NCBI RefSeq assembly: GCF_018448935.1
Contig: NZ_RCWC01000016.1
Coordinates: forward strand, 40,212-104,211
From: Photorhabdus noenieputensis
Lineage (GTDB): Bacteria; Pseudomonadota; Gammaproteobacteria; Enterobacterales; Enterobacteriaceae
Reading direction: 5' to 3'
Length of the DNA stretch: 64,000 nt
Shown piece after piece: positions 9,318 to 18,396 of this stretch (the stretch's first letter is position 1; each line of letters starts with the position of its first letter). The notes under the pieces were generated by a model. That model worked only from the letters and a program-made list of their open reading frames with translations. It made no database searches and was not told where the DNA came from. Both the position numbers and the translations under genes were made by a program.

Positions 9318-9709
9318 ATAGCAAATATTTAAAAGCCTTGGGTGGAGTAATATTGTTGTTATTCCTTACATTTCTGATGTGCTTCATTATTAAATCTGCT
9401 GTTTCATTAGTATTAATGAAAGATGAAATAACATTCTCCAGCGCAGTTATTATAAGTATTCTATCTTTCCCTATAATATTTTACTCTTTATCAGGTTCTA
9501 TTTTTTTCTTTATATTTGATAGATTACCTAAATACAACAAGATACTTGTTAAGTACCTGAGTAGATTGATGATTACATCATTTGTCATTAGCTTACCTAT
9601 CTCTTTTTATGTTGATTATAAGTTAAAAAATGATGGTTATTTGACATGTGATAAAATATCGTGGATGTCACCAACAACCTACGTAAAAAATTTATTACTT
9701 TGTAAATGA
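9314..9709 (+). CDS. DUF1240-like inner-membrane protein
   Basis: This 131-residue protein has three predicted membrane helices (about residues 8-32, 44-66 and 84-106). Its C-terminal tail, CDKISWMSPTTYV and a final cysteine, resembles the DUF1240 family found in Yersinia and Photorhabdus. Such small membrane proteins are often encoded next to toxin genes and suspected of immunity roles; that role is not proven. It starts with GTG overlapping the previous stop and ends before a clear terminator. Confidence 0.55.
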   Translation: MNSKYLKALGGVILLLFLTFLMCFIIKSAVSLVLMKDEITFSSAVIISILSFPIIFYSLSGSIFFFIFDRLPKYNKILVKYLSRLMITSFVISLPISFYVDYKLKNDGYLTCDKISWMSPTTYVKNLLLCK

Positions 9710-9751
9710 AAAATTTTGTAAATATTTTGTCTTCATGTTTCCCCTTGTTTA

Positions 9752-9776
9752 GCCTCTAAATCACAGAGGCTTTTTT
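9752..9776 (+). terminator. Rho-independent terminator
   Basis: GCCTCT (9752-9757) pairs with AGAGGC (9765-9770), followed by six Ts. It lies 43 bp after the DUF1240-like gene. Confidence 0.8.
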
Positions 9777-9833
9777 ATTATTTTTCACGGTGTTAAATAG
9801 TGTTTTAAAGAAAATAACTATTCCAAAAACACC

Positions 9834-10061
9834 ATGAAAAAACTACTCGAATTACACCAACATAAAACCGATTTAACCCAACAAATGCGCTCGTTGCTTA
9901 CCAAAGCCGAAGACGAAAAGCGCTCACTGACTGCCGAGGAAGCCAAACAGTTCGACGAATTGCGCAGCCAATCCGATACGCTCAATACAGAAATTGCCCG
10001 CTATGAAGCCTTGTTTGATGAAGAACGCAGTCAGGCGGGTAAAAACCCAGCCGACCAGTAA
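9834..10061 (+). pseudogene. N-terminal fragment of an HK97-type phage major capsid protein
   Basis: The 75 codons encode a lysine- and glutamate-rich helix with the segments LTKAEDEKRSLTAEE and FDELRSQSDTLNTEI. This is the usual start of HK97-fold capsid proteins (the delta or scaffolding region). A full gene would run to about 400 residues. The frame stops after ADQ, and no capsid core or other phage structural gene follows. It is therefore a truncated prophage remnant. Whether the fragment is still expressed is unknown. Confidence 0.65.
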
Positions 10062-10200
10062 AAAACTCAGCAATGACGAACTAGGAGAGCATAAAAAAGT
10101 CTGGGGCACTTGAGTTATTTAGCGGTAAAGTGGGCAACTCAACCGGACTATTACCCATTATCGGACCATGAATACTTATACGTTAAAGTGGCTTCTTTAG

Positions 10201-10776
10201 TTGCTTTGCTACATAAATGCCCCACACTTTTTTACGCTCTCCCTATTATCTTTTGGATTGAAGATAAACTGGAAAAAATTACAAAAAACAATAATTATTG
10301 TAATGTTAGGATATTTAATTTCCGTTAGTATCTTAGGTTTCACATTAACATTTATTTATTCATATTTCCCTTGGATTAATGTTTTGCTAAAAATTTTATC
10401 TGCAATTTACATTGCCTTTTTATCAATAAAAATTTGGAAATCCTCATTAACCACTGATTGCTCAGATGAAATAACTCTCAAAGACATATTTATAACAACA
10501 TTACTTAGCCCAAAAGCATTCGTACTGGCTTCTTATATTATTCCCTCTTATGCTTTCGAATTACCAACTATATACTTACCCTCAATGGTAATTTTACTTT
10601 TAACTCTATATCCAGTTTCCTGCTTATGGGCACTATTAGGCAAGGCTTTACATTTTGCACACATGCAAAGTAGCTATATACAACCTAATTATTTCTTTAA
10701 AATTGCATCGCTGATTTTAATGGCTTTTTCCATATCACTACTTTATTCATCAAATCTAGACTATATCTCTAAATAA
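10201..10776 (+). pseudogene. 5'-truncated LysE/RhtB-type exporter
   Basis: The 191-codon frame encodes five or so hydrophobic helices. The segments LLSFGLKINWKK, MLGYLISVSILGF and LLKILSAIYIAFLSIKIW, then LLSPKAFVL, follow the pattern of LysE/RhtB amino-acid exporters. The usual first helix with its FTPGPN motif is missing. The sequence upstream (10062-10200) is not the family's N-terminus and holds a different frame. The gene thus appears to have lost its beginning, probably in the same rearrangement that left the capsid fragment. A functional short transporter cannot be excluded. Confidence 0.5.
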
Positions 10777-10830
10777 CGTTGTTGAGTTCGCAGTCGTATT
10801 TTTCCACTGGTAGAATGAGAGAAAAATATA

Positions 10831-10871
10831 TATTAAAAAGAAAAAAATCAAGGCCGGATAATATCCGGCCT
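10831..10871 (-). terminator. Rho-independent terminator of phoA
   Basis: AGGCCGGA (10851-10858) pairs with TCCGGCCT (10864-10871). On the minus strand the stem is followed by a T-rich run (A-run 10836-10847 on the plus strand). It lies about 43 bp beyond the phoA stop. Confidence 0.82.
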
Positions 10872-10913
10872 AACTCTTTATTCCTCAACTACTCAAAACA
10901 TCATCTGACCGAA

Positions 10914-12356
10914 TTACTTTAACTGCATCGCATCACGTATCGTGAAGAACAGATCTGTCTGGTCAGTCAGCCCCACAACATTGGCTGCCTGAGGGCCGTA
11001 AGCGGCCACTCGGAGTTGAGTGCCAGTATGCTCTTGTTCCTTACCCTCAGAAGTACCGTAGCTAACCGCCATCACTCCACCATCTTTAGTGATTAACGCC
11101 TGAGTCAGCCCCGGAGCTTTTATATGAGCTTCAATAATTTGGCTGGAGTGAGCATGATCAGCGGTGACGATAACTAATGTATCACCGTGTTTACGCGCAT
11201 ATTTCAAGCCAACTTGTACCGCTTCATCCAATGCGACAGTTTCACCAATCTGTCCACAAGGATTAGCTTTGTGATCCTGTTTATCAATAGAAGCGCTCTC
11301 CACTTGTAGGAAGAAACCTTTCCTATTCTCTTTTAACAGATCAATGGCTTTCTCCGTCATCTGAGCCAACGTCGGCGCATCAGGATTGCGTTTCGAGTTG
11401 ACTTTACAAGTCACTGGGGGATTATCAATATTACCGTGATAAACGGCTTTAGGTCCTTCCCAAGAAATGTCCATATTGTCTTCATGGAACAGGCCCAACA
11501 GCGGTTTTTTCTGATCCGCTCTAGTCACGGATGCCAGTGACTTAGCATCCTTAGCTATCTGATAACCCTGCTCCTGTGCCTGCTGTTCCAGCGTTTTATC
11601 CTTGCCAGCACCGGCAACCGATTTCTGAGCGAAAAACTTGGCACCTCCACCTAATGTGATATCAGCACGAGCCACTAATAATTGCTCGGTGATGGAACCA
11701 CGCCCGCCATTTTCTAGCGCATCAGTTGGACATTTTTTTATCGTCTCTTGTGGACCATAACAGTCACGATCAGTGATATGCGCATACAGTGCTGCTGGCG
11801 TTGCATCCTGTATCCTTGCCGTCGTTACGTTACCTGTTGCTTTACCATTCACTTTTGCCAGCTCAAGCAGAGTTTGATGATCTTTACCAAATACATCGAC
11901 ACCCAACGCGCCATTATAGGTTTTTACACCAGTAGCCCAAGCTGTGGCAGAAGCGGCTGAATCAGTCGCATAGTTGGGTTTATGACTCTTTTTATCCAGA
12001 GAATAGTGAGTGTACTGGCCGGTAAATGGCAAGGCATCAATTCCTTTGAAAAATCCACCCGCGCCTTCCGCATAGTTACGAGCAATAGTAATTTCAGAAT
12101 CCCCCATACCATCACCAATAAACAAAATAACGTTCTTAGCTTTATGGTTATTTATCGCTGCTTTTAATGCCTCAGTCTGGTTTTGAGTCATACGGCGAGC
12201 ACCACCAAATTCCGTAATATTACCTTTTACCGCCCGACTTTCCGCCATAATTTGATTAGCACTTTGATCATCAGCCGCCAATACCGGTAAGCTGACACCT
12301 GAAATTAAGGCTGAGACCACGACTGCAACCAAACTTTTCGTATACTTGTTCGACAT
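10914..12356 (-). CDS. phoA: alkaline phosphatase, periplasmic
   Basis: This 480-residue phosphomonoesterase belongs to the E. coli PhoA family. A signal peptide with likely cleavage at VLA-ADD covers about the first 28 residues. [12 protein letters not shown] carries the metal aspartate, and the catalytic serine sits in TDSAAS near residue 133. [11 protein letters not shown] and EHTGTQLR carry the zinc ligands. The ATG at 12356 is preceded by AAGGA at good spacing; the open frame runs 8 codons further but lacks support. A Pho-box-like pair of 11-bp repeats lies upstream. It should release phosphate from organic esters in the periplasm during phosphate limitation. Confidence 0.96.
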   Translation of the reverse strand: MSNKYTKSLVAVVVSALISGVSLPVLAADDQSANQIMAESRAVKGNITEFGGARRMTQNQTEALKAAINNHKAKNVILFIGDGMGDSEITIARNYAEGAGGFFKGIDALPFTGQYTHYSLDKKSHKPNYATDSAASATAWATGVKTYNGALGVDVFGKDHQTLLELAKVNGKATGNVTTARIQDATPAALYAHITDRDCYGPQETIKKCPTDALENGGRGSITEQLLVARADITLGGGAKFFAQKSVAGAGKDKTLEQQAQEQGYQIAKDAKSLASVTRADQKKPLLGLFHEDNMDISWEGPKAVYHGNIDNPPVTCKVNSKRNPDAPTLAQMTEKAIDLLKENRKGFFLQVESASIDKQDHKANPCGQIGETVALDEAVQVGLKYARKHGDTLVIVTADHAHSSQIIEAHIKAPGLTQALITKDGGVMAVSYGTSEGKEQEHTGTQLRVAAYGPQAANVVGLTDQTDLFFTIRDAMQLK

Positions 12357-12423
12357 TAAGGTTTCCTTATTAAAACGCAATCGGAATAAAAATCATCGTT
12401 ATCTGATAAAGGGATACTAAATA

Positions 12424-12446
12424 AACTATGTGACAATTATGTGAAG
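12424..12446 (-). promoter_or_regulatory. candidate Pho box of phoA
   Basis: Read on the minus strand, TTCACATAATT and GTCACATAGTT form two adjacent 11-bp repeats, the spacing of PhoB half-sites (consensus CTGTCAT with an AT-rich gap). The site lies about 70-90 bp upstream of the phoA start. Confidence 0.6.
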
Positions 12447-12460
12447 AAAATAGAATTAAC

Positions 12461-14029
12461 TCACCATTTCGCTACCAACGACCGGGTTCCGTGGTACAAG
12501 GTTTCACACCACGAAATATAATTATGACCACTAGAAACTTCACTGGATTCAACTGGATAACCTTTCTGTAATAACGTCTCTTTCAGGCGACGATTATTAT
12601 ATAAAATGCCCTCCAATTCCCCCACACGGGTTTCAAACAATCCCGCTTGTAAATAGAAACGCAGCGGTTTTCTCTCTGCTTTGGCAAATTCACGGATCAA
12701 CCATTCAGGTTTTTCCCCCTGAGGAGCCCACCAATATGAACCAGACATACTAAGAACATTGCCAAACAACTCAGGATGATTAAATGCCACCCATGAAGAT
12801 GCCAATCCACCATAACTGGACCCTGAAATAATAGTACGTTCTGCCGGTGCTTTAATACCTTGACCGGCCAGCCACGGTATCAATTCACTCGCCATAAATT
12901 CAGCAAAATTAGGATTGGGCGGCAATTCCTGGCTCCGGCGTACACTATCCAGACTATCAATAAACACCACATACATAGGAGGGATCTTGCCCTGTTCAAT
13001 CAGGGAATCGAAAAATCTATCAATGTAGTACTGCTTACGGTAAATCTTCCCATCAAACAGCACCAACATAGCGGGTTGCTTCATCGGAGTAACCGGTTGA
13101 TAAATCGCAATCTCTCGGCTATTACCCAGAATCTTACTTTCAAGCTGATGAAGCTTAGTCGCGCCATGAGAAGGCGATTGCTTAAATTGTGCGATATCAC
13201 ATAGAGTTGGTCTTAGTGCCAGCAATGAATCATGGTTAAACACGTCTTCGGATACAACCGGTACTACATTTTTATTCAACGGATCGGCCTGTGCCGTAAT
13301 CAAAATCGATCTACGCTGTTCGTCAGCCGTGCCTTCGACTCGCGGCAAATCCGGTGCCAATTTATATTGCATCAAGGTATCTGACGGAACGATATAGCTG
13401 CGAAACCAAACATCAGTACCTGACAAATGTGACATCGGATCGTGATCGCCACTCGGCGCACCCAGAATAAAGACATTCGCTTTCGCTCCACGCCACAGGA
13501 AAGTGACGCGCTTATTTTTATCATCATAATCTTCAATTAACGGCGCACCCTTACGGGTTATTTCTCGCCAGAAAGCATGGGTACCTTTTCCTTGCGCGAC
13601 TTCAACTTGGAGTTGTTTCAGGCGTGGACTCTCTGGCGGCTGACTATAATCATTATCCCTAGGAGTATAAGGTGGAAATGACAATGTAAGCTGCCACGGC
13701 TCTCCTGCTTTACCTTTGGCTGCCAATCGATATTTTCCTGCCTGAGGAACAGTAAAGTCAATTGACTGACGAGCATCCACCGGGCTATTAGTGAGAAGCG
13801 TACGAATATGTTGTTGATTACCCTTCTGCACCACCAATTTCTGCATACCCAGTGTCAATCCTTTTACATAATGTTCAGCCTGAATTTTAAACTCAATACA
13901 TGCTACCCCTTGAGAATTAAATTTTCCGGCTATTGCTTGCTGATCTTGCTGAAATTTTATTTGATGACACTGAGAGGCAAAGACATTAAAGGAAGCCATA
14001 AGAGCACATATCATTATGTTTACTTTCAT
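12461..14029 (-). CDS. exported esterase, enterochelin esterase (Fes)-like
   Basis: This 522-residue alpha/beta hydrolase has an N-terminal Fes domain followed by the catalytic domain. GSSYGGLAS carries the nucleophile near residue 404; VVFIDSLDSVRR and SSGHNYISW complete the expected acid and histidine regions. Unlike cytoplasmic E. coli Fes, it begins with a signal peptide (MKVNIMICALMASFNVFA), so it should act in the periplasm like IroE-type esterases. ATG 14029 follows GAAGAG; the frame is open to 14089. It lies just upstream of phoA on the same strand. Cleavage of a catecholate siderophore ester is likely; the exact substrate is unknown. Confidence 0.8.
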   Translation of the reverse strand: MKVNIMICALMASFNVFASQCHQIKFQQDQQAIAGKFNSQGVACIEFKIQAEHYVKGLTLGMQKLVVQKGNQQHIRTLLTNSPVDARQSIDFTVPQAGKYRLAAKGKAGEPWQLTLSFPPYTPRDNDYSQPPESPRLKQLQVEVAQGKGTHAFWREITRKGAPLIEDYDDKNKRVTFLWRGAKANVFILGAPSGDHDPMSHLSGTDVWFRSYIVPSDTLMQYKLAPDLPRVEGTADEQRRSILITAQADPLNKNVVPVVSEDVFNHDSLLALRPTLCDIAQFKQSPSHGATKLHQLESKILGNSREIAIYQPVTPMKQPAMLVLFDGKIYRKQYYIDRFFDSLIEQGKIPPMYVVFIDSLDSVRRSQELPPNPNFAEFMASELIPWLAGQGIKAPAERTIISGSSYGGLASSWVAFNHPELFGNVLSMSGSYWWAPQGEKPEWLIREFAKAERKPLRFYLQAGLFETRVGELEGILYNNRRLKETLLQKGYPVESSEVSSGHNYISWCETLYHGTRSLVAKW

Positions 14030-14270
14030 TTTTTTCTCTTCTTTAATTGTTGATTGTTGGTATTCAATTTTTTTGACACGGCAAATCATGCACTAAATTT
14101 TTATTTAATAATAAGAACAATTACTATTATTAATAGCATAAATTGTGTGTTAACTTTCATTAAAACAACTCTCTAACAAGACGAAATAATTTATGGGTGG
14201 ATACATAAATAATTCAATATGTTAATATGATATTAGTCGCACCATCCTATCTTTCAAAAGATTAAATAAC

Positions 14271-14296
14271 AAAAAAACGGGATATAATCTATCCCG
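14271..14296 (-). terminator. Rho-independent terminator of the hydroxylase gene
   Basis: CGGGATA (14278-14284) and TATCCCG (14290-14296) form a 7-bp stem. On the minus strand a run of seven Ts follows. The rest of 14030-14354 is AT-rich, with no gene visible. Confidence 0.85.
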
Positions 14297-14354
14297 CCTC
14301 TTCAAATTTGATAAAAATAAAACGGGTTAGTTGCATCAGAATTAAATACAGAAT

Positions 14355-15800
14355 TCAACTAACATCCATAGAATCTAAAATACCCCGGCTCATACTTTTA
14401 GCAAAATCCCAATCATATACATCATAAAGACGGGACAAAGCAACATAATGCGCCCCTGAATAAAACATTTCATATTGAGTATGACGTGATGCAAACTCAG
14501 AACCGATAGCATCCCACACTAATTTCAGTAATTTAACTCGTTCAATGGGTGCCAGTAGGGTTGAATATTGCGTTTTTTCTATTAAGTCACGAATTTCCGG
14601 GTTTGCTAAGTCAATATAATTTGACGGCAACATAATCACACCACCACCAGAAAGTTTTCTGATGCTTTCTATCACCTTTGGATAAGTTGATTGTAAGGCA
14701 ACCTGGCAAGCATATAGTTGTAATCGATTGGGAATATAATATTCATTATGCCGATCAGGATTACTAATCAAACCACGAAACAACCCTTCAATATTAGTGG
14801 CATAGCAAGCCAGCTCAGCTAATGATTCACGAACAGCGGGAAACTCATTGACGCCAGTAGCTTCGGTAAGCTGATGGGCCAAACCCGTTAAGAAATGTAG
14901 CTTAACGGCATACCGAGCCATACCCTGAACATCCATTAAAACGTCAGCGCCAGTTGCCAGAAATTGCCGACGACACATATCCGTATTTTTATACACAAAA
15001 ACTCTTTCCCACGGAACAAAAACATCGTCGAAATAAATTACCGCATCATTTTCGTCAAATTGATGTGCTAAAGGGGAGTCAAATTTATTACTGCCTATTT
15101 CATAGGACTTTCTGGAAAGAATTTTTATTCCCTTAGTATTCAGCGGTAATGCAAAAGACACCGCATATTTATCATCAACGCCCTCTTTAAGTGGATTAAA
15201 CACACCAACAACCACTTCCTCTGCAAGGACGGCCGCTGTTCCTAACATCTTTGCCCCGCGAACAATGATTCCTTGCGGTTTTTCTTCCAATACACCAAGA
15301 GTATGAAATTCGTTTTTTATATGCTCACTGGGCGTTTTGGAACGATCACCTTGTGGATTGATTAATGTGAAAGCCAAATAAATATCTTTATCGCGGGCAT
15401 ATGAATAGTAATTTTTCAATGCCTCAGCCCTATCCTTAGAATATTCCTCAAATACTTCCAGATGAGTCATTATTCCGGTAAAAGCGGCAGAAACATGATC
15501 TGGACTTCTACCTAGCCAGCCACAACTCTGCATTGCCCAGGCATACGCAGCCTCACCTCTGGCAATTAATTTCTCTCGGGTAGTAGGAAGTTCCCAACAT
15601 AAACCAACACGCTTACCACCAGGTGTTTCGAACGTCATCCGATCAGCGTGTGCTGCCTGATAATCATAAAGTGAAGCTACGGTTCTAATTGCATTCCGAA
15701 AAGCAGGGTGATCCACGTGATTAGTGATCTTTTCTCCATTCAGAAAAATGGTTCTTCCATCACGCAAGCCTTCAATATATTCCTCACCGGTCTTAGACAT
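14355..15800 (-). CDS. HpaB/PvcC-family flavin-dependent aromatic hydroxylase
   Basis: This 481-residue member of the 4-hydroxyphenylacetate 3-monooxygenase large-subunit family has the usual length and both the N- and C-terminal HpaB regions. Recognisable segments are TGEEYIEGLRDGR, SAAFTGIMTHLEVFEEY and the SGGGVIMLPS segment. The family uses reduced FAD from a separate reductase to ortho-hydroxylate phenols; related PvcC enzymes act on tyrosine-derived isonitrile intermediates. No reductase (HpaC) is nearby, so FADH2 must come from elsewhere. GGAGGAAG precedes ATG 15800. Decayed decarboxylase and GST genes adjoin it, so it may be the survivor of a larger pathway. Substrate unknown. Confidence 0.85.
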   Translation of the reverse strand: MSKTGEEYIEGLRDGRTIFLNGEKITNHVDHPAFRNAIRTVASLYDYQAAHADRMTFETPGGKRVGLCWELPTTREKLIARGEAAYAWAMQSCGWLGRSPDHVSAAFTGIMTHLEVFEEYSKDRAEALKNYYSYARDKDIYLAFTLINPQGDRSKTPSEHIKNEFHTLGVLEEKPQGIIVRGAKMLGTAAVLAEEVVVGVFNPLKEGVDDKYAVSFALPLNTKGIKILSRKSYEIGSNKFDSPLAHQFDENDAVIYFDDVFVPWERVFVYKNTDMCRRQFLATGADVLMDVQGMARYAVKLHFLTGLAHQLTEATGVNEFPAVRESLAELACYATNIEGLFRGLISNPDRHNEYYIPNRLQLYACQVALQSTYPKVIESIRKLSGGGVIMLPSNYIDLANPEIRDLIEKTQYSTLLAPIERVKLLKLVWDAIGSEFASRHTQYEMFYSGAHYVALSRLYDVYDWDFAKSMSRGILDSMDVS

Positions 15801-15855
15801 TAGCAACTTCCTCCGAAATAGAATTAATTTTAGGTAAATCGATCTTCAAAGGCAT
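15793..15855 (-). CDS. possible 20-residue upstream peptide
   Basis: A bounded ATG-to-TAA frame of 21 codons, closed upstream by an in-frame TAG, overlaps the hydroxylase start by 8 nt. It has an AGGGA ribosome-binding sequence 8 nt before its ATG. The product starts MPLKIDLPKI and is acidic near its end. It may be a translational-coupling leader or a small peptide product; chance is also possible. Confidence 0.3.
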   Translation of the reverse strand: MPLKIDLPKINSISEEVANV

Positions 15856-16056
15856 AGCAATTCCCTACCCTATTGCCGGGCATTGCCATTTAAATTTTTC
15901 TATCTAATTATTTTCTACGTATCCAGTATAGATTGAATCACAATGATTCAATAAAAGATTTCAGTAAATTTGCTTGAGTATCTGTGATCTCTCTCTTAAT
16001 TTGATGAATAAGTATACGATTTACCTTCCTACTACTCTATCTCAACCATCAACTGA

Positions 16057-16262
16057 TTAAGGACCGGTTGCCGGTTCAGGTATCATAATCCCACGCTGCA
16101 CTGCGGGCCTTGAAGCAATACGATCATGCCAGGTACTTAAATATTTATGATGACTAAAATCAAAGTCAATAATTCTGGTAACATGGGGCCAGCCAAAATT
16201 GGCAATATCAGCAATGGAGTATTCCTCTCCAGCTAAAAAGGGGCGATCACTCCAGCGTAGAG
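16057..16262 (-). pseudogene. C-terminal fragment of a glutathione S-transferase
   Basis: The minus strand encodes RWSDRPFLAGEEYSIADIA, then WPHVTRI and RIASRPAVQRG, ending at TAA 16059-16057. LAGEEYSIADIA is a hallmark of the GST C-terminal helical domain. About 68 codons remain of roughly 210, and no N-terminal thioredoxin-fold part is visible upstream. It is a dead remnant. Confidence 0.75.
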
Positions 16263-16375
16263 AAAGCCTCTTCCGTTAGGCGATGATGTGATTTTATATC
16301 CATTTGGAGAATTATCAGTGTATAAGTAGATCATCTTTCTATATCTCCCTTCAATACTAATATTTAATAATTTAA

Positions 16376-16732
16376 CTAGGTAGATTAAAATTATTTATTC
16401 CTCTGGCTATTCTTGGCCTAAATGGATTTAGAAATATGATTGATTATCAGATCAATCTCGCTGATTATTTAAGATCACAACTTGCTGAAAATGATTGGCA
16501 GATATTTAATCCCTCTGCTCTATCTGTTATTTGCATCCGTGATAATGGGGATTTTGATGTTAATAAAATTTTATAAAAAGTATTAGAGACGAACAAATAC
16601 TGGATCTCGATTACTACCTTTTCCAATACAAAAGCCCTGCGCCTTTGTATATCCAGTTTTAGAACCAGCAAATCAGATATTGATCAGATTATCAATACTT
16701 TAAATATGGCGAGAAATTCTATCACAATATAA
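16376..16732 (+). pseudogene. 3' fragment of a PLP-dependent group II decarboxylase, with an in-frame stop
   Basis: The plus strand reads LAILGLNGFRNMIDYQINLA, then YLRSQLAENDW, and after an in-frame TAA at 16574-16576 continues YWISITTFSNTKALRLCISS followed by FRTSKSDIDQII. This is the C-terminal domain of aromatic amino-acid or related pyridoxal-phosphate decarboxylases, where a conserved arginine/serine segment ends the fold. The catalytic lysine region is missing. The fragment is clearly inactive. Confidence 0.72.
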
Positions 16733-16777
16733 ATACCTATTTAACTCACATCACCATCGAGTTCTTGAATAAAGATC

Positions 16778-16846
16778 GGTAGTTTTGTAAGTCCAATTAC
16801 GATTCATACTTTACTTACTGATAATGGCATTAAATTTATCCACTGA
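16778..16846 (+). mobile_element. transposase fragment, IS481/IS3-like
   Basis: The 22 codons ending at TGA 16844-16846 encode ITIHTLLTDNGIKFIH, which matches the second-aspartate region (LTDNG.EF) of DDE transposases of the IS481/IS3 type. Nothing else of the element is visible. The next 160 bp, up to the AbiE toxin gene, have no recognisable content. Confidence 0.45.
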
Positions 16847-17006
16847 AAACAGGATTAATACGTTTTTGGGCATCTCTTTGACTAGTCTGCCGGGAATAGG
16901 GAAACAGGTTATATTGCTGACCAAAAAACACCTAATTTATCTCTTAAAGCTCTTTTTTGCTAACGATAACCGATATCCATGTAAACAAGTTCATCGATCA
17001 GCCAGT

Positions 17007-17976
17007 TTAGTTCAACATATCCAGAACAGATAAAGCCGTCTGCCGAAAACAATCGTAAGCTTCTTCCCAGGGAATTCTACTGTGTTCAAAGACCATTGGG
17101 ATCACAAATTGTTGATAACGTTGCCGATAGATAGGATTATTCCCCAACTCTTCTAATCCAACTCTCAGTTCATTAACCGATGAAATCTGGAACTGAGGAT
17201 ATTGGCGGCCATAGCGCTGAATATCCTGCGCTATGGTCTGCTGTACAAAACTAGCAAGCTGACGGATATCCGTTCCTTTCGCATTCACAATGCAGTAGTT
17301 ATCATGTAAATGGCGAACCAATGACTCGTCATCTTTTCTATCAATATTACGCATAAATGCAGCCGTCCGTCTCAACATAGCTACCAGTTTTTCAGCTTGG
17401 GTACTGATAATCGTCGCACAGGGGAACGCCTCAACCGCCAGTCCTTTTCCTGTCAGTTGCGTGACAAATGAACGAATATCGCGTTGTTCTGCCGCTTGCA
17501 GCAAATCAGACTCCATCAACTCCAGTTTGATAAATGGCCTTAGATAGGGAGCCTGTACAACATGTTGGGGATAACGGACCGAAATATTATTGTAGCGATA
17601 TTCATCCCTCGTGATCTTCTGATTATTATCGTCAACCCCCAAAAAATCAGATGCTGCAATAGTCGCTAATATCGTCTGAACAATATCCTTTCTGATATTT
17701 TTACGCTGAGTTCGGGAATACCGAACATCTACTAAAAATTCAGGCTGTGGAACCAATTTGATATCCACATCTTCCGACATCCGATCAAGTGAAATTCCAG
17801 CTTTTGCTAGCGCGGTTCCACCAGCAAATATCAATTTATGGGTATCAAACGCTAAAGGCTGGAGGCTGGAGCAGACGAAGTAGCTCAACAATATAGTAAT
17901 CTTTTTCCACAATAGAGATAGCGCCGATACCTAGCACATCGGCAACGTCAGCAAACAAATCTGATAAATTATCCAT
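17007..17976 (-). pseudogene. abiEii: AbiEii-type nucleotidyltransferase toxin, frameshifted
   Basis: The true start is ATG 17976, which overlaps the antitoxin stop by 8 bp. That frame reads MDNLSDLFADVADVLGIG and then VEKDYYIVELLRLLQP before running into a stop. The rest, from LAFDTHKLIFAGGTALAKAG to the C-terminus, lies in another frame. AGGCTGG is present twice in tandem at 17856-17869; removing one 7-bp copy joins the two parts into one 320-codon gene. The body carries the family's nucleotidyltransferase motif (GGTALAKAG, then SEDVDIKL). AbiEii proteins are toxins of AbiE systems that abort phage infection. As sequenced the toxin should be inactive. Confidence 0.85.
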
Positions 17977-18364
17977 TTAACCGACTGTTCCCCACCGATA
18001 ACACCCGCTTAAAACGGAGTGTGGTTTTGATTTGGGTATAAGCGGGAATCTGTGTTGATTTACCACCAATATAGGCATCAGAAGCGCTATCCAAACGGTA
18101 TTTCACCTTTAAACGTTCCAGCGCTTCAAGAATGACCGCATCAGAGCCTCCGGGAGAAGCAGGCATTATTTTCCCGGTAATGCCGTTTTTCCGAGCTTTG
18201 GTGTAAACACCGTATCCTACTTTAATCAGTTGACCTTCTTTGACCAAGCCGCGCAGTATTCTTCCTACCTGATCGTAACCAGCAATGTCTTTAAAATCGT
18301 CACGGATGAACACATAACGTTTTGATCGTTTCAAACGCGCCTGAATACGTTCTTTAATCATCAT
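17969..18364 (-). CDS. abiEi: AbiEi-type antitoxin and repressor (DUF6088)
   Basis: This 131-residue protein starts at ATG 18364, behind GGAG at 7-nt spacing; the frame is open to 18406. The N-terminal winged-helix part reads IKERIQARLKRSKRYVFIRD, then VGRILRGLVKEGQLIKVGYG, typical of AbiEi/DUF6088 antitoxins. The C-terminal segment DSASDAYIGGKSTQIPAYTQ is also typical. AbiEi neutralises AbiEii and represses its own promoter. Two 17-bp direct repeats upstream are probable binding sites. The gene is intact although its toxin partner is broken. Confidence 0.8.
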   Translation of the reverse strand: MMIKERIQARLKRSKRYVFIRDDFKDIAGYDQVGRILRGLVKEGQLIKVGYGVYTKARKNGITGKIMPASPGGSDAVILEALERLKVKYRLDSASDAYIGGKSTQIPAYTQIKTTLRFKRVLSVGNSRLNG

Positions 18365-18396
18365 AGGTTGTCTCCAGAAATCATGCTCAATAAGCG

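Noticed and set aside
14107..14135. Possible Fur box before the Fes-like gene
   Set aside because: Only loosely matches the consensus in a very AT-rich stretch; too weak to list.
16824..17033. A 69-codon plus-strand frame
   Set aside because: It joins the end of a transposase fragment to DNA antisense to the AbiE toxin; no coherent product.
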